The position numbers and the translations under genes are program-made. The notes beneath the pieces were generated by a model, which was not told the origin of the DNA, searched no databases, and was given only the letters and a program-made list of their open reading frames with translations. Positions 9,276 to 19,509 of a stretch of DNA of 64,000 nt are shown piece after piece (the first letter of the stretch is position 1; each line of letters begins with the position of its first letter). Source of the DNA: Austwickia sp. (GTDB taxonomy: Bacteria > Actinomycetota > Actinomycetes > Actinomycetales > Dermatophilaceae); assembly GCA_016711265.1 (NCBI GenBank), contig JADJTI010000001.1, forward strand, positions 62,001 to 126,000. The letters are read 5' to 3'.

Positions 9276-10735
9276 GTCCCCGGCGACCACCCGGTCCCGC
9301 CACTCCCGGCGACGACGCGGCAGATCGCGACCGGGCCCGGCTGCGGCTGATCGAGCGGGACATCCTGGCCCGGGCCCCCGAGCATCAGCTGCTTCCCACG
9401 CTGGACCGGATTCGCGCGGTCACCGAACTTCTCGGCTCGCCGCAGCGGGATTTCGCCGCGATCCACGTGACTGGCACCAACGGCAAGACCTCGACCGTGC
9501 GCATGATCGAGTCGCTGCTGCGCCACCTGGGGCTGACCACGGGGCGGTTCACCTCCCCCCACCTGCACGACATCCGCGAACGCATCGGCATCCGCGGGGC
9601 GCCGATCGAGGTCGGCGCGTTCTTGGCCGCCTACGACGAGATTCTGCCCGCGGTGGCCATGGTCGATGAGGGCGCTGCCGTGCACGGCCGGCCGAGGGTG
9701 ACCTACTTCGAGCTGCTCGTTGCGTTGGCCTATGCCGCGTTCGCCGACGCGCCGGTCGACGTCGCGGTGATCGAGGTGGGCATGGGCGGCTCCTGGGACG
9801 CCACCAACGTCGTCGACGGGCAGGTCTGCGTGATCACGCCGATCGGGCTCGATCACCAGAACTACCTCGGGGACACCCTCACCGACATCGCCACCGAAAA
9901 GGCCGGAATCCTCAAGGCCGGGGCACGTTCGGTGAGCGGGGTGCAGGACATCGAGGTGGTCGAGGTCCTCCTGGATCGCGCCGAACAGGTGGGTCACCGG
10001 CTGGTCTTCGAGGGTCACGAGTTCGGGGTGCTGACGCGTCAGGACGCCGTGGGCGGGCAGGTCGTGACGTTGCGCGGTCTGGGCGGTGACTACTCCGATG
10101 TCTTCCTGCCCCTGCACGGCGCCCACCAGGGGCACAACGCCGCCGTGGCGGTCGCGGCCGTGGAGCTGTTCCTGGCCGGCGACGCCGAAGGGCCGCAGGA
10201 CCCGGGCGGTCCGGCGAGGCTGGACCCCGACGTCGTGAGGGCCGCGTTCGCCGCGGTCACCTCCCCGGGCCGACTGGAGGCGGTACGACGTTCGCCCACC
10301 GTTTTCGTCGATGCCGCCCACAACCCCTCCGGTGCGCGGGCGCTCGCTGCGGCGCTGGCCGATTCCTTCGCCTTCACCCGCACCGTCGGTCTTCTCGGGA
10401 TCCTGGCGGACAAGGATGCCCGCGGGATCATGGAGGCTCTGGAGCCGGTCCTGGACCTGGTTGTGGTGTCTGCCAGCTCTTCGCCGCGGTCGATGCCGGT
10501 ACGCCGGATGGCGGGGCTCGCGAGCGAGGTGTTCGGCGCCGATCGGGTCAGGGCCGTGGAACTCCTGCCGGACGCCATCGAGGTGGCGGCTGCCCTCGCC
10601 GACGAGGCCGGGCCGGGGTCGGCGGTGGTGGCCACCGGGTCGATCACCACGGCAGCCGAGGTGCGCCTGCTGCTCGGGGCTCACCAGGACGTCGGCGACG
10701 CCGGAGCTGCGTCGAGCGGTCAGGTGTTCGAGTGA
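9272..10735 (+). CDS. folC: Dihydrofolate/folylpolyglutamate synthase
   Basis: Adds glutamate to dihydropteroate and folates, retaining folate cofactors in the cell. The 487-residue protein has the Mur-ligase P-loop VTGTNGKTSTVRMIES near residue 70, TSPHLHDIRERI, a central ATPase motif VIEVGMGGSWDATN, ITPIGLDHQNYLG and the C-terminal DAAHNPSGARA motif. An N-terminal stretch of about 25 residues precedes the conserved start. Overlaps the GNAT gene upstream (ATGA) and the DUF4233 gene downstream (GTGA), so all are probably translated from one mRNA. The single copy in the window makes it likely bifunctional, as in most bacteria. Confidence 0.95.
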   Translation: MSPRRPPGPATPGDDAADRDRARLRLIERDILARAPEHQLLPTLDRIRAVTELLGSPQRDFAAIHVTGTNGKTSTVRMIESLLRHLGLTTGRFTSPHLHDIRERIGIRGAPIEVGAFLAAYDEILPAVAMVDEGAAVHGRPRVTYFELLVALAYAAFADAPVDVAVIEVGMGGSWDATNVVDGQVCVITPIGLDHQNYLGDTLTDIATEKAGILKAGARSVSGVQDIEVVEVLLDRAEQVGHRLVFEGHEFGVLTRQDAVGGQVVTLRGLGGDYSDVFLPLHGAHQGHNAAVAVAAVELFLAGDAEGPQDPGGPARLDPDVVRAAFAAVTSPGRLEAVRRSPTVFVDAAHNPSGARALAAALADSFAFTRTVGLLGILADKDARGIMEALEPVLDLVVVSASSSPRSMPVRRMAGLASEVFGADRVRAVELLPDAIEVAAALADEAGPGSAVVATGSITTAAEVRLLLGAHQDVGDAGAASSGQVFE

Positions 10736-11259
10736 GCCGGGAGAGCTGGGAAAGCCGGGAGTCGGCGCGGAGTGAGGATGGCATGGGTTCGCAGGGGCAG
10801 CCAGCAGACGTGGGCGGTAGTGCGCCGGGACCGGTGTCGACGGGTCGAGCTGCCACCGCAGGCGCCCCCGGCCGGACGGGCATGATGACCCGGCGGCTAG
10901 CCGCCTTGGTGCTGGGTAGCCAGGCCCCGGTGGTCGTGTTCGCGGCGGTGGGCGCCCGCGCCCTGGCCGCCTCCAGCGACGACCCCGCCGTCGCCGGTCT
11001 GCACCTGGGACTGGGGCTGGCCCTGGCGGGCCTGTGCGTCGTCGCCGCGGGGCTGACCCGGTGGCGGGTGGGTCTCCTAGTGGGCTGGCTCGCCCAGCTG
11101 GCCACCTTCGCCTATGCCGTCGTGGTGCCGATGATGGTGGTGGTGGGAGTCATTTTCGGCGGCCTATGGCTGGTCGCGGTGATCCAGGGTGCGGCCGCCG
11201 ACCGGCTGACTGTCGCCCGGTCGGCTCACGCGGTTCCCGGTGACGGGCTCGGTCGCTAG
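10732..11259 (+). CDS. DUF4233 membrane protein
   Basis: Small integral membrane protein of 175 residues with unknown role. A polar Ser/Gly/Glu-rich N terminus of about 50 residues is followed by four hydrophobic segments: ALVLGSQAPVVVFAAVGA, LGLGLALAGLCVVAAGL, a third from WRVGLLVGWLAQLATF and VVPMMVVVGVIFGGLW. This matches the DUF4233 family, which in actinobacteria regularly sits between folC and ndk. GTG start overlaps the folC stop. The TAG stop itself forms part of the putative ndk -10 hexamer. An internal ATG (residue 18) is an alternative start. Confidence 0.8.
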   Translation: MSRESWESRESARSEDGMGSQGQPADVGGSAPGPVSTGRAATAGAPGRTGMMTRRLAALVLGSQAPVVVFAAVGARALAASSDDPAVAGLHLGLGLALAGLCVVAAGLTRWRVGLLVGWLAQLATFAYAVVVPMMVVVGVIFGGLWLVAVIQGAAADRLTVARSAHAVPGDGLGR

Positions 11260-11262
11260 GCT
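11257..11262 (+). promoter_or_regulatory. Putative leaderless promoter -10 of ndk
   Basis: TAGGCT lies exactly 6 bases before the ndk ATG with no Shine-Dalgarno between them. It overlaps the stop codon of the preceding DUF4233 gene. The same hexamer and spacing recur at dapB, which supports a promoter giving a leaderless ndk mRNA in addition to any read-through. Confidence 0.6.
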
Positions 11263-11268
11263 GCCCCC

Positions 11269-11691
11269 ATGACTGAACGTTCCCTGGTCCTGGTCAAGCC
11301 CGATGCCTTCGCCCGAGGCCTCACCGGAGAGGTGCTGCGCCGGATCGAAGGCAAGGGGTACACGCTCGTCGCCCTCAAGGTCCTGACCCCCGAGCGGGAC
11401 CTGCTCGCTCAGCATTACGCCGAGCACGAGGGCAAGGGCTTCTACGGCGAACTCCTCGACTTCATGTCCAGCGGGCCGGTCACCGCGATCGTCATCGAGG
11501 GCGTCCGCTGCATCGAGGGCTTCCGCTCGCTGGCGGGCAAGACCGACCCGACGGCGGCGGCTCCCGGCTCCATCCGCGGGGACTTCGGCCGGGATTGGGG
11601 CAACGGTCCCACCGAGAACATCGTCCATGGCTCCGACTCCCCCGAGTCGGCCGTGCGTGAGATCGGGATCTGGTTCCCCGACCTGGGGTAG
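11269..11691 (+). CDS. ndk: Nucleoside diphosphate kinase
   Basis: Transfers gamma-phosphate between NTPs and NDPs to balance nucleotide pools. The 140-residue length is canonical. The start ERSLVLVKPDAFARG and the active-site segment NIVHGSDSPESA, with the phosphorylated histidine, are intact. The ATG is preceded by TAGGCT at 6-base spacing, suggesting a leaderless transcript. A perfect 17-bp inverted repeat follows 40 bases after the stop. Confidence 0.97.
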   Translation: MTERSLVLVKPDAFARGLTGEVLRRIEGKGYTLVALKVLTPERDLLAQHYAEHEGKGFYGELLDFMSSGPVTAIVIEGVRCIEGFRSLAGKTDPTAAAPGSIRGDFGRDWGNGPTENIVHGSDSPESAVREIGIWFPDLG

Positions 11692-11731
11692 GCGGCATCG
11701 GCCCCATCGCCGAGCTCGGCGCGACTGACTC

Positions 11732-11768
11732 GCACGTGACGACGCGCATACTGCGCGTCGTCACGTGC
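11732..11768 (+). terminator. Perfect 17-bp inverted repeat after ndk
   Basis: Arms GCACGTGACGACGCGCA and TGCGCGTCGTCACGTGC pair perfectly over 17 bp with a 3-base TAC loop. No T-run follows on the plus strand, so it may be a factor-assisted or 'I-shaped' terminator, as is common in actinobacteria, or a symmetric protein-binding site. Confidence 0.65.
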
Positions 11769-11842
11769 ATGAACGCACCCCCGTCCGGGTAGCTGGACCC
11801 CATAGCCGCGTGGCTCCACGCGGCCACCCGTAAGGAGACGAC

Positions 11843-12100
11843 ATGACCGACATCGTGGGCGGCGCAAGCGACGCCCTGGGCAAGGACATCCCGATGGGCG
11901 AGGAGAACATGGGCGCTGCGCCGTCGCTGCAGGAGCGGGTCGGTGATGAGGCGGACGGTGGCGACGGCGGCGCCGACCTTGGTGCTGACGGCGGGGCCGG
12001 CAAGAACGATGTTCCCGGCGACGGTGGCGCCGACCTGGGTGCGGACAGTAGCGCCGACGGTGGAGCCGGCGCGGACGGCGGGTCCGACAGCGGCGCGTGA
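11843..12100 (+). CDS. Small acidic Gly/Ala/Asp-rich hypothetical protein
   Basis: Encodes 85 residues starting MTDIVGGASDALGKDIPMGE. The second half is almost only Asp, Gly, Ala and Ser, with two copies of DGGADLGAD. It has no Cys, His or Trp, no signal peptide and no membrane segment, and is probably disordered. The ATG has AAGGAG about 6 bases upstream, and the stop overlaps the GTG of the next gene, so it is very likely translated and coupled to the oxygenase. A short CCGCGTGG/CCACGCGG inverted repeat (11806-11823) lies 20 bases before it. I do not recognise a family. Composition is unlike other proteins here, but base composition is normal. Confidence 0.7.
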   Translation: MTDIVGGASDALGKDIPMGEENMGAAPSLQERVGDEADGGDGGADLGADGGAGKNDVPGDGGADLGADSSADGGAGADGGSDSGA

Positions 12101-13395
12101 GCACCCCTGCCCTGGCCCGCCTGGTCGGTGCCGTACCGGACTTCACCGACCGGGTCTGGGGCCGTGAACCCCTGCTGCGCCAGGGTGCCTCCGGCACGGT
12201 GGGCTGGCCAGAGCTGCTGACCGTCGACGACGTCGATGAGCTGCTGTCCATCCGCGGGTTGCGGACTCCGTTCCTGCGGATGGCCCGCTCCGGTCGGACG
12301 TTGCCCGAACGCAGCTTCACCGGCCCGGGCGGGGTGGGGGCGGGGATCGCGGACCAGGTGTCCGACACCGAGGTCTCTCGGCAGTTCGCCGAGGGGGCCA
12401 CCATCGTGCTCCAGGCGTTGCACCGGAACTGGCCACCCCTGATCGAGTTCACCCACACCCTCGGCGCGGAGCTGGGCCATCCGGTGCAGGTGAACGCCTA
12501 CGTGACGCCTCCCCAGTCTCAAGGCTTCGCCGCGCACTACGACGTTCACGACGTCTTCATCCTGCAACTGGCGGGCACCAAGGAGTGGCGGGTGCACGCC
12601 CCGGTGCACCCCTGGCCGATGCGGGACGAGCCGTGGGACCTGTTCACCGATGCGGTGCAGGCTCGCGCCGACCAGGAGCCCGTTCTCGAAGCCGTCCTGC
12701 ACCCGGGCGACTGCCTCTACCTGCCCCGCGGCTACCTCCACTCCGCGGTGGCCCAAGGCGAGGTCAGCGCGCACCTGACCCTCGGCGTACACACCTGGAC
12801 CACGGTGGACCTGGTCCGCGCCCTGCTGGACGAGGCATTGTCCGAGGTGACCGCGAGGGAGCAGGCCCGCGCTCCGTTGGCGTTGGGGGTCGCCGTCGAC
12901 GACCCGTACGCCCTGGCCGAGCAACTCCAGGTGGCCAGGCGGCTGCTCATCGACACTCTTGATCAGGTGGGCGATGAGGCGGTTGCCGAGAGGTTGGCGC
13001 AGCGGCTGCGCGCCGGCCAGCGCCCCGAACCCGTCCGTCCCGTCGCTCTGGCTACCGCCACCCGAACCCTGCAGGGCACCAGCAGGCTGCGGCGTCGACG
13101 GCAGGTGGCCGCACGCCTCGACCACCGACCAGACGGGACGATCCGCGTGGTAGGTCGCGGCATCGACACCACCCTCGGACCCGAGTACGCCTGGATCCTG
13201 GCGGGCATCCCGCAGGAGGGTGACTTCTCACCCGACGATCTGCAGACGAGGAGGTCGCCGACCGCCGACCCGGGCGCCGGTGAGCCCTCGGTCGACGCGG
13301 TCACCGGGTGTGCTCACCTGCTTCGTGCCGGGCTGTTGGTGCCCGCCCAGGATGGCGGCACGGGCCCGACCAGCCAGGCCGCGTCGCGAGCCTGA
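12097..13395 (+). CDS. JmjC/cupin 2-oxoglutarate oxygenase, ribosomal oxygenase type
   Basis: Fe(II)/2-oxoglutarate-dependent oxygenase of 432 residues, resembling the YcfD/RoxA group that hydroxylates an arginine of ribosomal protein L16. The Fe-binding HxD is seen in FAAHYDVHDVFILQLAG and the distal His in CLYLPRGYLHSAV, both within the first 220 residues. The remainder is the helical dimerisation and winged-helix-like region usual for this group. Starts at GTG overlapping the stop of the acidic small protein. It is the last gene before rpsO-pnp, so a link to ribosome modification is consistent with context. The substrate is inferred from family only. Confidence 0.82.
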   Translation: MSTPALARLVGAVPDFTDRVWGREPLLRQGASGTVGWPELLTVDDVDELLSIRGLRTPFLRMARSGRTLPERSFTGPGGVGAGIADQVSDTEVSRQFAEGATIVLQALHRNWPPLIEFTHTLGAELGHPVQVNAYVTPPQSQGFAAHYDVHDVFILQLAGTKEWRVHAPVHPWPMRDEPWDLFTDAVQARADQEPVLEAVLHPGDCLYLPRGYLHSAVAQGEVSAHLTLGVHTWTTVDLVRALLDEALSEVTAREQARAPLALGVAVDDPYALAEQLQVARRLLIDTLDQVGDEAVAERLAQRLRAGQRPEPVRPVALATATRTLQGTSRLRRRRQVAARLDHRPDGTIRVVGRGIDTTLGPEYAWILAGIPQEGDFSPDDLQTRRSPTADPGAGEPSVDAVTGCAHLLRAGLLVPAQDGGTGPTSQAASRA

Positions 13396-13402
13396 CCGGA
13401 CT

Positions 13403-13422
13403 GGACCGGACCGGACCGGACC
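13403..13422. repeat. Tandem GGACC pentamer x4
   Basis: Four perfect head-to-tail copies of GGACC lie just after the oxygenase stop codon, in the rpsO upstream region. Probably a slippage-prone simple repeat; no function seen. Confidence 0.85.
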
Positions 13423-13563
13423 GTGGTGCAGGGTCCCTGATTAGGGCCGATTCCAGGCGCACTGCTAACGTGGGTGGCTGCCGTCGATCGGCCGCGGATC
13501 GAGAGCGCTCTGGGGACAAGCCCTGGGGCACCGCGCAACGAGTGAAAAGGAGCTGGGCCGCGC

Positions 13564-13833
13564 ATGCCGTTGGATGCAGAGACCAAGAAGAAGATCATGG
13601 CCGAGTACGCGACGGCCGAGGGGGACACCGGTTCGCCGGAGGTCCAGATCGCCATGCTGACCCAGCGCATTCGTGACCTCACGGAACACTCGCGGGAGCA
13701 CAAGCACGACCATCACAGCCGCCGCGGGCTGTTGCTCCTGGTGGGTCGGCGCAAGCGGATGCTGCGGTACCTCGAGTCCACCGACATCGAGCGCTACCGT
13801 TCGCTCATCAAACGTCTGGGGCTACGACGCTGA
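13564..13833 (+). CDS. rpsO: 30S ribosomal protein S15
   Basis: Primary 16S rRNA-binding protein of the small subunit, organising the platform. The 89-residue length is canonical, with GDTGSPEVQIAMLTQRI, the HDHHSRRGLL loop and the C-terminal RYRSLIKRLGLRR. AAAAGGAG stands about 11 bases before the ATG. The 168-base upstream gap holds the GGACC repeat and a possible -10 TAACGT; no clear -35. The next gene is pnp, the ancient rpsO-pnp pairing, with a strong hairpin between them. Confidence 0.98.
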   Translation: MPLDAETKKKIMAEYATAEGDTGSPEVQIAMLTQRIRDLTEHSREHKHDHHSRRGLLLLVGRRKRMLRYLESTDIERYRSLIKRLGLRR

Positions 13834-13850
13834 TCCAGACGTGACATGGG

Positions 13851-13880
13851 AGCGGATCCCGGGCCCCGGGGTCCGCTTTC
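13851..13880 (+). terminator. Hairpin between rpsO and pnp
   Basis: AGCGGATCCCGG and CCGGGGTCCGCT form a 12-bp stem (one G-T pair) with a 3-base loop, followed by TTTC. It is a partial terminator or RNA-processing site that could set the rpsO to pnp ratio. Distance to pnp is about 120 bases. Confidence 0.65.
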
Positions 13881-14002
13881 GGTGTATCCATGGCCCACCG
13901 GGGCCAGGTGCGCGCCACGAGAACACCCGGAGAACACGCACCACCAACCCGCACACAACGACGATGGGCGTGGTTGCTGCACGAAAAAGGACAGGAGGGC
14001 CC

Positions 14003-16603
<2,601 letters not shown>

Positions 16604-16620
16604 GCCGTAGCAGCATCACC

Positions 16621-16656
16621 CACAGGGGGCCCGGCCGATTGGCCGGGCCCCCTGTG
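16621..16656 (+). terminator. Terminator after pnp
   Basis: CACAGGGGGCCCGGCC and GGCCGGGCCCCCTGTG form a perfect 16-bp stem with a GATT loop, 17 bases after the pnp stop. No T-run, as is usual for actinobacterial terminators. Confidence 0.85.
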
Positions 16657-16675
16657 GCGTGCCGGCGTGAAATTT

Positions 16676-16688
16676 GCTTTACGTAATC
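16676..16688. promoter_or_regulatory. Palindromic motif before beta-helix gene 1
   Basis: GCTTTACGTAATC has the palindromic core TTACGTAA in an unusually AT-rich patch. Near-identical copies occur at 17925-17937 and 17960-17972, before the paralogous gene. It may be an operator or a shared promoter element. Confidence 0.55.
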
Positions 16689-16770
16689 TCTCCGTGTTTT
16701 CGTGGAGGGGCGGGCCGGTCTGGGGGAGCTCCGCTGAAGCCCATCAGTGCTGCTTCCTTGGGAGAGTCTT

Positions 16771-17853
16771 ATGACACGTGGGTCGGGTTTTCGCCGACGC
16801 ATCCACGCAGGTCTCGTCACGAGCGTGCTGGCGCTGGTTGCGTCTGGGGGCGCCGCGGTGGGCTCGGCCGGTGTGGCGAACTCGGCCGGCGCGGCGAGCC
16901 CGGTCGCTCACAGCGCGCCGGCGCCGAAGTCGCGAAGCGGCTTGCTGGTGCTGCCGTTGCGTGGGGCGCCGCCGAACCCCGGCACCCGGCGGGTCTTCTC
17001 GCCCAATCGGTCACCGGTGGCCTCCGCCGCCACCCTGCGGGGTCCTCGACTGCGTTTCGGGTGTGGAGACAACCCCGAGCGCCTGAATCGGATGAACCTG
17101 TCCGCGGGGACGGTCGTCGAGTTCCGTCGTGGCTGCAGCTGGCGGGACGTCCGCGTGATCCTGCGTGGCACGGGTACCGTGGGGCAGCCGGTGCTGATCC
17201 AGTCCTGGGGTCCAGGGGCGCTACCCGCTCCGACCTTCTCGGCGCGCAAGGCCGGCCGGTTCAAGGACGACGCCGTCATCTCGATCGAGGGTTCCAACAT
17301 CCACGTGCGTGACCTCGCGGTCCGCAACTCGGCCTCGGTCGGGTTCGGAGCCAACGGCACCCGCACCGTGCTGCACCACGTCGAGGGTGCCGGCGTGGTG
17401 ATCGGCGCCTGGGTCCGCGGTCGTTACGCCAAGGTGTGGAACAGCTACTTCCACGATCTGCGGATGATGCCGGACACTCCCGGGCCGAACGACGACTACG
17501 GCGCCAGTGGCGTGGTCATCGAGGCCCACGATGTGTCGGTCGAGGGGTTGACCTGCCGCAATTGCATCGGACGGAGCCCCGATTACGACCAGTGGGGGGG
17601 CGATGGGTCGTTCGCCGAGGTGTGGATGAAAGGCGATCGCCTCCGGTTGCGCTACGGGTACGCCGACCGCACGCCCAGGGTGCTCGAGGCCGGCGGCCTC
17701 GGGCGCCAATCGGCGCGAAACATGCTGGTGACGAACATCTACGCGCGGTCGATCAGCGATGCGCCGTTCTACTTCAATCCCTCGGGAGAGTACAGCGGGA
17801 TTGCCACGGACGGCTTCCTGCAGCGAGACAACGTCATTGTGCGTACTAACTGA
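16771..17853 (+). CDS. Secreted right-handed beta-helix protein (paralogue 1)
   Basis: Predicted exported protein of 360 residues. A Sec-type signal peptide follows basic residues (GFRRRIHAGLVTSVLALVAS) and ends near AASPVAHSA. The mature part is a single domain of pectate-lyase-like beta-helix character: short alternating hydrophobic strands and conserved turns such as FGCGDNPERLN, FHDLRMMP, SPDYDQWGGDGS and NPSGEYSG. Four cysteines (FGC, RGC, TCRNC) are shared with the downstream paralogue and probably form disulphides. Clustered Asp (KDDAVIS, NDDYGA) could bind calcium or sugar. Substrate and enzymatic activity are unknown. Start ATG chosen for GGAGAG upstream; a GTG at 16747 is possible. 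Confidence 0.75.
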   Translation: MTRGSGFRRRIHAGLVTSVLALVASGGAAVGSAGVANSAGAASPVAHSAPAPKSRSGLLVLPLRGAPPNPGTRRVFSPNRSPVASAATLRGPRLRFGCGDNPERLNRMNLSAGTVVEFRRGCSWRDVRVILRGTGTVGQPVLIQSWGPGALPAPTFSARKAGRFKDDAVISIEGSNIHVRDLAVRNSASVGFGANGTRTVLHHVEGAGVVIGAWVRGRYAKVWNSYFHDLRMMPDTPGPNDDYGASGVVIEAHDVSVEGLTCRNCIGRSPDYDQWGGDGSFAEVWMKGDRLRLRYGYADRTPRVLEAGGLGRQSARNMLVTNIYARSISDAPFYFNPSGEYSGIATDGFLQRDNVIVRTN

Positions 17854-17924
17854 TACAAAAGTACGCCCCGCGGTCGCTCTCGGGTGGGCCGGCGGCGATG
17901 GTCAACCATTTGCACTAGTACAGA

Positions 17925-17972
17925 GCTTTACATAATCAACGAGAATGGCCGCCACGCTTGCTTAACGTAATC
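17925..17972. promoter_or_regulatory. Twin palindromic motifs before beta-helix gene 2
   Basis: GCTTTACATAATC (17925-17937) and GCTTAACGTAATC (17960-17972) repeat 35 bases apart and match the motif before paralogue 1. TTGCAC at 17910-17915 with CATAAT at 17931-17936 could be a promoter with a 15-base spacer. The surrounding 17.85-18.0 kb stretch is AT-rich compared with the window. Confidence 0.55.
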
Positions 17973-18053
17973 GATTTGTGATTCTGTGCTTTGCACAGGC
18001 CGAGCGGGGGCAGGCCTGATTCCCCTGTTTCTCGACCCCTGGAGATCTTGATT

Positions 18054-19373
18054 ATGTTCGCTCAAGCATTCTCTCGGCGCCGCGTGTGGGTAGCCGGGAC
18101 ATGCCTCACCCTCGCGGCTGCGGGGCTTGGCGGGGCGGTCAGTTCTGCCGCTCCGAGCGCCGATCCGACACCATCTCCGACGGCCGGCAACACGGTCGTG
18201 ACTCTCACCGCCGCGGACGTAGCCGCCTACCGGTCTCGTCTGGATTCCCTCGAATCGCGGGTCTCCTCCCTTGAATCCAGGCTGGGCGTCCCCAGGCCCA
18301 GCACCACCTCAGCTAGCGCGCCGATCAGCACGTCCTCCAGCACCACTCGCACGACAACCGCCACGACCAGTTCGTCGGCTCCCACGTCCGTCTCGGTTTC
18401 TTCGACGACGTCCGCGTCGCCGACGACCTCCGCGAGCCCCAGCACGCCGCCGATCACCGGCGCCGTTGTCATGCCCGCGACCGGGCTACCGCGCAGCCCC
18501 GGCAGCCTGCGAGCGCTCTCCCCGAACCCGTCGCCCGTCGTGCTGGCCAGCCGCCTTACCGGTCCCCGGATGTACTTCGGCTGCGCGGACAACCCGGAGC
18601 GGCTCAACGGGATGTGGCTGGCGGCCGGAACGGTGGTCGAGTTCCAGCGCGGCTGCACGTGGGCGAACGTTCGGGTGATCATCAAGGGCGGGGGCACCAG
18701 CAGCCAGCCGATCCTGGTGCAGTCGGCCGGGTCCTCCACCAGCCCCGCGCCCGTTTTCTCTGCCACCAAGTACGGTCGGTACAAGGACGATGCGGTGATC
18801 TCCCTGGAGGGGACCCACATCCAGGTCCGCGACCTGGCCGTGAAGAACGCCGGTTCGGTGGCCTTCGGCGTGAACGGCACCTCGAACGTGTTGCACAACG
18901 TCGAGGGCGGCAGTGTCGTGATCGGGGCATGGATTCGTGGTCAGGGCAGCCGGGTGTGGAACAGCTACTTCCACGACCTGCGGATGATGCCGAACACCCC
19001 GGGACCCAACGACGACTACGGCGCCACTGGCGTGGTCGTCGAGGCGCACGACGTGACCCTCGAGGGCATCACCTGCCGGCGCTGCCTCGGCGACAGCCCC
19101 GATTACAACCAGTGGGGCGGGGATGGTTCGCTCGTCGACATCTGGATGAAGGGGGACAACCTGAAGCTGCGGTACAGCTACGTCGACATCAGCCCCCGAG
19201 TGGTGGAAGGCGGCGGCCTGGGCTGGGGCAACTCGGCCCGCAATGTCACCGTCAACGGCGTTTACGCCAACCAGATCTCGGATGCACCCTTCTACTTCAA
19301 CCCGGTGGGCGAGTACTCCGGCCTGGACACCACCGGTTTCCGGCAGTACGACAACGTCATCGTTCGGAAGTAG
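18054..19373 (+). CDS. Secreted beta-helix protein with coiled coil and Ser/Thr linker (paralogue 2)
   Basis: Exported protein of 439 residues. A signal peptide (RRRVWVAGTCLTLAAAGLGG) is followed by a short heptad segment (DSLESRVSSLESRLG) suggesting oligomerisation. A Ser/Thr/Ala/Pro linker of about 65 residues comes next, likely glycosylated or wall-spanning. The C-terminal beta-helix domain of about 280 residues is well over half identical to paralogue 1, including the four cysteines and FHDLRMMP, QWGGDGS and GEYSG. The added N-terminal module distinguishes it: the same head on a stalk. ATG chosen with GGAG 9 bases upstream. Function unknown; polysaccharide binding or cleavage at the cell surface is an inference. 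Confidence 0.75.
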   Translation: MFAQAFSRRRVWVAGTCLTLAAAGLGGAVSSAAPSADPTPSPTAGNTVVTLTAADVAAYRSRLDSLESRVSSLESRLGVPRPSTTSASAPISTSSSTTRTTTATTSSSAPTSVSVSSTTSASPTTSASPSTPPITGAVVMPATGLPRSPGSLRALSPNPSPVVLASRLTGPRMYFGCADNPERLNGMWLAAGTVVEFQRGCTWANVRVIIKGGGTSSQPILVQSAGSSTSPAPVFSATKYGRYKDDAVISLEGTHIQVRDLAVKNAGSVAFGVNGTSNVLHNVEGGSVVIGAWIRGQGSRVWNSYFHDLRMMPNTPGPNDDYGATGVVVEAHDVTLEGITCRRCLGDSPDYNQWGGDGSLVDIWMKGDNLKLRYSYVDISPRVVEGGGLGWGNSARNVTVNGVYANQISDAPFYFNPVGEYSGLDTTGFRQYDNVIVRK

Positions 19374-19400
19374 CCGCGAGCGCTGTCGGCGTCAACGCGA

Positions 19401-19440
19401 CGAGGTGGGCCCCCAACCGCACAGTTGGGGGCCCACCTCG
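19401..19440. terminator. Terminator between convergent genes
   Basis: CGAGGTGGGCCCCCAAC and GTTGGGGGCCCACCTCG pair perfectly over 17 bp around a 6-base loop, between the end of beta-helix gene 2 and the end of the leftward DHOD-like gene. Probably bidirectional. Confidence 0.88.
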
Positions 19441-19509
19441 CGTTCGCACCCGAGACGCTGGGATCCGGTCGGAGATCAGGTCGACTCCGGCGCGATCAGC
19501 GCCTCGGTG

